From Candidatus Atribacteria bacterium UBA6251 (lineage in GTDB: Bacteria; Atribacterota; Phoenicimicrobiia; Phoenicimicrobiales; Phoenicimicrobiaceae): a stretch of DNA of 44,178 nucleotides. The stretch is taken from NCBI GenBank assembly GCA_002441285.1, contig DJVR01000001.1:1-44178 (forward strand). Reading direction: 5' to 3'. Below are positions 41,073 through 44,178 of the stretch, one piece after another. Both the position numbers and the translations under genes were made by a program. Each line of letters starts with the position of its first letter. Within the stretch, counting starts at the first letter, position 1. The notes under the pieces were generated by a model. It had not been told where the DNA came from, did no database searches, and saw only the letters and a program-made list of their open reading frames with translations.

Positions 41073-42125
41073 ATGAAGATAAAAAGAAAATGGCTAATTA
41101 TTGGAATTATAATAGTTGTAATCGTGGTTGTTCCAACTATTTGGGGAAGGTTTTTAGTAAAGAAAGAACAGAATGGTTTAGAAAATCAGAATATTACTAT
41201 TACTCCTCAAATGATTTCAAAGGTTAAAAAGGGAAATCTACAAAATATAGTCGCTACCAGCGGATATCTTGAACCAGAAGATCAAAAAGCATTAGTCTTT
41301 AACTTGAGTGGTGAAATAGAAAAGGTGTTGATCAAGGAAGGACAGCGTGTTACCGAGGGAGAAGAACTAATTGTTCTGGAAAGAAGTCAGCAAGAATTAA
41401 ATTATTTAAAAGCAAAAAATGCTTATGAACTAATTAAGATTAATGGATCAGAAAGTGAAATAGAAGAACAAAGATTAAATTTTCAAATTGTACAAAAAAA
41501 TTTAGAAGATACTATCTTGAGGGCGCCCTTTTCGGGATTAATTACTGAAGTGTCAGTTAAACCAGGGGATTACATTAGCGCAGGGACACAAGTGGGCTAC
41601 CTGATTGATGATAGTAATTATAAAGTTGAAGTATCTATTAATGAGGTGGATAGTCTGGGAATAAAAGTGGATCAGGAAGCTATTATTACCCTGGATGCTT
41701 TTCCTAAAAGAACCTTTTCGGGGAAAGTAGTAGAGATTCATCATTATACTATTAATGTAAATGGAGTAGTAACCCTACCGGTAGTAGTACAATTTAATGA
41801 AGTGGATCCCTATTTTAAACCCGGTTTCTCTGCTCTAGTAGAGATTATCGTGGGGAAGGCAGAAGGAAAATTATTAGTCCCGGTTACTGCTTTGGTTAAT
41901 AATAATGGAAAACAAATGGTGATTAAAATGGTAGATAATAAACCAGTCTCTATTCTCGTAAAGACTGGATTGAGTGATGGAGTTAATACGGTAATTGAAG
42001 AAGGTCTAAGTGAAGGAGATGAGATAATTACTAATGCGTATATGTTTGGTGCAGCAGCTTTAAAGTCTGCTAATGAAAGAAGCCGTACTATTATGATGCC
42101 AGGTATGGGTGGACCACCTCGATAA
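41073..42125 (+). CDS. Membrane fusion protein (MacA/HlyD type)
   Basis: The 350-residue adaptor links an inner-membrane transporter to a TolC channel. It has an N-terminal anchor (WLIIGIIIVVIVVVPTIWG). Two lipoyl half-motifs follow: LSGEIEKVLIKEGQRVTEGE and, near residue 150, APFSGLITEVSVKPGDYISA. A beta-barrel domain comes next (VEVSINEVDSLGIKVDQEA) and a C-terminal membrane-proximal domain. The alpha-hairpin between the lipoyl halves is only about 45 residues, short for the family. GGAGTGAAAG precedes the ATG, 15 bases after the TolC stop. Confidence 0.9.
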   Translation: MKIKRKWLIIGIIIVVIVVVPTIWGRFLVKKEQNGLENQNITITPQMISKVKKGNLQNIVATSGYLEPEDQKALVFNLSGEIEKVLIKEGQRVTEGEELIVLERSQQELNYLKAKNAYELIKINGSESEIEEQRLNFQIVQKNLEDTILRAPFSGLITEVSVKPGDYISAGTQVGYLIDDSNYKVEVSINEVDSLGIKVDQEAIITLDAFPKRTFSGKVVEIHHYTINVNGVVTLPVVVQFNEVDPYFKPGFSALVEIIVGKAEGKLLVPVTALVNNNGKQMVIKMVDNKPVSILVKTGLSDGVNTVIEEGLSEGDEIITNAYMFGAAALKSANERSRTIMMPGMGGPPR

Positions 42126-42191
42126 TTCGTTATTTTGATTGATTTAATTTAAGAATAGAACAAGCATGTAGAGAGCTGGAGCAATAATTCA

Positions 42192-42866
42192 ATGTTAGAA
42201 ATAAAAAAGATAAAAAAGATTTATCAATTAGGAAAGGTAAAAGTAGAAGCCTTAAAAGGGGTCTCTTTTGGGATAGAAAAGGGAGATTTTGTGGCAATTA
42301 TGGGTCCTTCTGGATCAGGTAAGTCTACTTTGATGCATATTATTGGATGTCTGGATAAACCTACGGAAGGTAATTTCTTTTTAGATGGTAAGGATGTAAG
42401 TAAATTAGATGATGATAAATTAGCGGAAATAAGAAATAGAAGTATTGGTTTTGTCTTCCAGCAATTTAATTTATTATCACGAGCAAGCCTTTTACACAAT
42501 GTAGAAACTCCTCTTATTTACGCTGGGTTGAAGGTAAAAAAAAGACGAGAATTAGCGAAATCAGCTTTAGAGAGTGTAGGTTTGGGCAATAGATTAAAGC
42601 ATCGGCCTAACGAGATTTCTGGAGGAGAAAGACAAAGAACCGCCATTGCCCGAGCTCTGGTTAATAATCCATTGATTATTTTAGCTGATGAACCTACTGG
42701 TAATCTGGATACTAAAACTGGGGAAGAGATTATGAGAATTTTTAACCGGTTAAATCAGGAAGGTCATACCATAATTATGGTAACTCATGAGCCGGATATT
42801 GCCCGACATGCTAAAAGAATTATTCATTTACGCGATGGTTTAATTGAAAGGGATGAAAAAATTTAA
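42192..42866 (+). CDS. MacB-type ABC transporter ATPase
   Basis: The 224-residue ATPase has Walker A MGPSGSGKSTLMH, the signature ISGGERQRTAIARAL, Walker B IILADEPTGNLD and the switch His in VTHEPD. In MacB of proteobacteria this domain is fused to the permease; here it is a separate chain, as in many other phyla. Its stop overlaps the permease start by one base (TAATG), so translation is coupled. It works with the membrane fusion protein and TolC genes upstream. Confidence 0.95.
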   Translation: MLEIKKIKKIYQLGKVKVEALKGVSFGIEKGDFVAIMGPSGSGKSTLMHIIGCLDKPTEGNFFLDGKDVSKLDDDKLAEIRNRSIGFVFQQFNLLSRASLLHNVETPLIYAGLKVKKRRELAKSALESVGLGNRLKHRPNEISGGERQRTAIARALVNNPLIILADEPTGNLDTKTGEEIMRIFNRLNQEGHTIIMVTHEPDIARHAKRIIHLRDGLIERDEKI

Positions 42867-44083
42867 TGTTTTTTGAAATAATAAAATTAGCATTTGATAG
42901 CTTAAGAACTAATAAATTACGTACCTTTCTTTCTATGCTAGGAATAATTATTGGGGTGGGGGCAGTAATTGCAATTGTATCTATTGGTTCGGGGGCTCGA
43001 GAACAGATTACCTCTCAAATTTCTAGCTTAGGTTCTAATATTATTAACATTCTCCCTGGTACCAGTCGGGGCTGGGGAGGCAGGGTAAGTAGAAGTTCTA
43101 CGGATATATTTACTCTTGAATTAGCTGATTATCTTGAGCAGGTATGTCCATCAGTAAAAAGAGTACTTCCTTTATCTCAGGGTTCAGGCTTATTAATTAA
43201 TGGTGAATTAAATGTACAGGCTACCTTAAATGGGGTGAATACTTATTATCCTGAAGTAAATAATTATAATCTAGCCCAGGGTCAGTTTATAAATGAAGAA
43301 GATCTAGAAAATAATCGTAATGTAATAGTGTTAGGTTCGCAGGTAGCGGAGAATCTTTTTGGAAACAATAATGCCCTGGGTGAAAAGATTAAACTGAATT
43401 TTCAAAATCGAGATCAACTCTTCACAGTGATAGGAGTAATGGAAGAAAAAGGGGCAGGATTAATGGGAAATCTTAATAACCAGGCTTATATACCCATTAC
43501 CACCTTTATGAAAAAGCTTTCCAATTCTCGCTTTGTTTCTTATTATATAGCACAAGCCAGATCTAGCGGAGAAGCTTCCTCAGCGGTAAGCGAGATAGAG
43601 TTTTTTTTGACTAAATATCTAAAAGATGAAGAAAAAGAGAAATTTAATATTATGAGTCAAGATGAAATTTTAGAAACTGTAAATTCGGTTACTGCCTCTC
43701 TTAGTTTGATGTTGGGAGGAATTGCAGCGATTTCTTTGTTGGTTGGGGGAATCGGTATTATGAATATTATGTTGGTTTCAGTAACCGAGAGGACTAGAGA
43801 AATTGGAATCCGCAAGGCTCTGGGAGCGAAAAATAAGAATATTATGAGCCAGTTTCTTATTGAGGCTTTAAGCTTAAGTGGAATGGGAGGCTTGGTAGGA
43901 ATTTTATTAGGCTGGTTGGGAGCTTATACTATTGCTCAGGTTGGTAAATGGCCTTTAGTAATTACCCCTGTTTCAGTGGTACTAGCATTTGGTTTTGCTT
44001 TGATTATCGGTTTGTTTTTTGGGCTTTATCCTGCTATGAAGGCTGCCAGGATGGATCCCGTAGAAGCTCTTAGATATGAATAA
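42866..44083 (+). CDS. MacB-type ABC permease
   Basis: The 405-residue protein has an N-terminal helix (LRTFLSMLGIIIGVGAVIAI), a MacB periplasmic core domain starting at SIGSGAREQITSQISSLGSN, and three C-terminal helices. The FtsX motif VTERTREIGIRKALGAKNKN and the end MKAARMDPVEALRYE are intact. It is the mechanotransmission subunit of a MacAB-TolC-like exporter, with peptides, siderophores, lipids or macrolides as possible cargo. It is the last complete gene in the window. Confidence 0.94.
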   Translation: MFFEIIKLAFDSLRTNKLRTFLSMLGIIIGVGAVIAIVSIGSGAREQITSQISSLGSNIINILPGTSRGWGGRVSRSSTDIFTLELADYLEQVCPSVKRVLPLSQGSGLLINGELNVQATLNGVNTYYPEVNNYNLAQGQFINEEDLENNRNVIVLGSQVAENLFGNNNALGEKIKLNFQNRDQLFTVIGVMEEKGAGLMGNLNNQAYIPITTFMKKLSNSRFVSYYIAQARSSGEASSAVSEIEFFLTKYLKDEEKEKFNIMSQDEILETVNSVTASLSLMLGGIAAISLLVGGIGIMNIMLVSVTERTREIGIRKALGAKNKNIMSQFLIEALSLSGMGGLVGILLGWLGAYTIAQVGKWPLVITPVSVVLAFGFALIIGLFFGLYPAMKAARMDPVEALRYE

Positions 44084-44178
44084 TAAAAAAGGGAATAGTC
44101 CACTGTGAATTAAAACACAGAGAACCGTCAGACTGTGTGAAAACTCATCTTTTACTGTTAGTTAAACTTTAAAAGTGA
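44084..44178. other. End of window with a CACAG/CTGTG hairpin, possible insertion-sequence edge
   Basis: After the permease stop there is a hairpin-capable stretch ACACAG...CTGTGT (44115-44138), then GACTGTGTGAAAACTC. The latter resembles insertion-sequence termini from memory, but no transposase is in view, so this is only a suggestion. Confidence 0.25.

Overview
The window is a stretch of AT-rich bacterial chromosome. The gene content points to a diderm (two-membrane) anaerobe: outer-membrane beta-barrel proteins, TolC-type channels, a LolA-like carrier, an Fe-S type PurF and a FabK-type enoyl reductase. The bacterial microcompartment (BMC) locus pairs an acylating aldehyde dehydrogenase, PduL, DeoC, an RpiB-like isomerase and a PduS-like flavoprotein, with no diol dehydratase or ammonia lyase. 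This is the gene set of the 'SPU' (sugar-phosphate-utilising) BMC type, well known from Atribacterota (OP9/JS1). I therefore favour an Atribacterota-like source. This is inferred from gene content, not from a marker-gene tree.

Layout. (1) 1-6127: a purine biosynthesis operon purC-purS-purQ-purL-purF behind a promoter (39-67) and a long leader. The leader reads as a tandem guanine aptamer plus ykkC-family (probably PRPP) aptamer sharing one terminator. (2) 6169-7217: a ROK sugar kinase with its own promoter. (3) 7500-9785: a decayed, internally deleted copy followed by an intact copy of an alkaline-phosphatase-superfamily protein; the two share a nearly identical 96-bp 3' end. (4) 9997-11580: a membrane-anchored coiled-coil LysM protein. 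(5) 11630-13816 (minus): a long-chain acyl-CoA synthetase, ended by a perfect 18-bp inverted repeat. (6) 14225-16286: overlapping parA-like and ftsZ genes, then a transposase remnant (16382-17026). (7) 17423-25533, probably to 26081: the BMC operon, starting at a strong promoter. It encodes one BMC-H, four BMC-P and one BMC-T shell proteins, five enzymes, a DeoR-family regulator and a trailing DJ-1/PfpI protein. (8) 26148-27189: a small membrane protein and, convergently, a lipoprotein. (9) 27705-33936: a TetR regulator with a clear operator, an ABC ATPase, two FtsX-type permeases, a LolA-like protein and an outer-membrane protein, closed by a large hairpin. (10) 33940-38064: FabK-like reductase, nitroreductase, TauE-type permease and a YgiQ-type radical SAM protein. 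(11) 38528-44083: two TolC-family proteins (one apparently without its beta-strands), a membrane fusion protein, and MacB-type ATPase and permease encoded separately.

How the parts fit. In the BMC, DeoC would cleave a deoxy-sugar phosphate to glyceraldehyde-3-phosphate and an aldehyde. The aldehyde dehydrogenase converts the aldehyde to acyl-CoA and PduL makes acyl-phosphate while regenerating CoA. The PduS-like protein and a BMC-T with the PduT-type cysteine could move electrons out of the shell. Four enzymes carry candidate N-terminal encapsulation helices. The isomerase has Asp where RpiB has its catalytic Cys, so its substrate is open. The two ABC cassettes both look like envelope export systems of a diderm cell.

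No tRNA, rRNA or CRISPR array was seen. All calls come from reading the sequence and translations by eye; no search was run.
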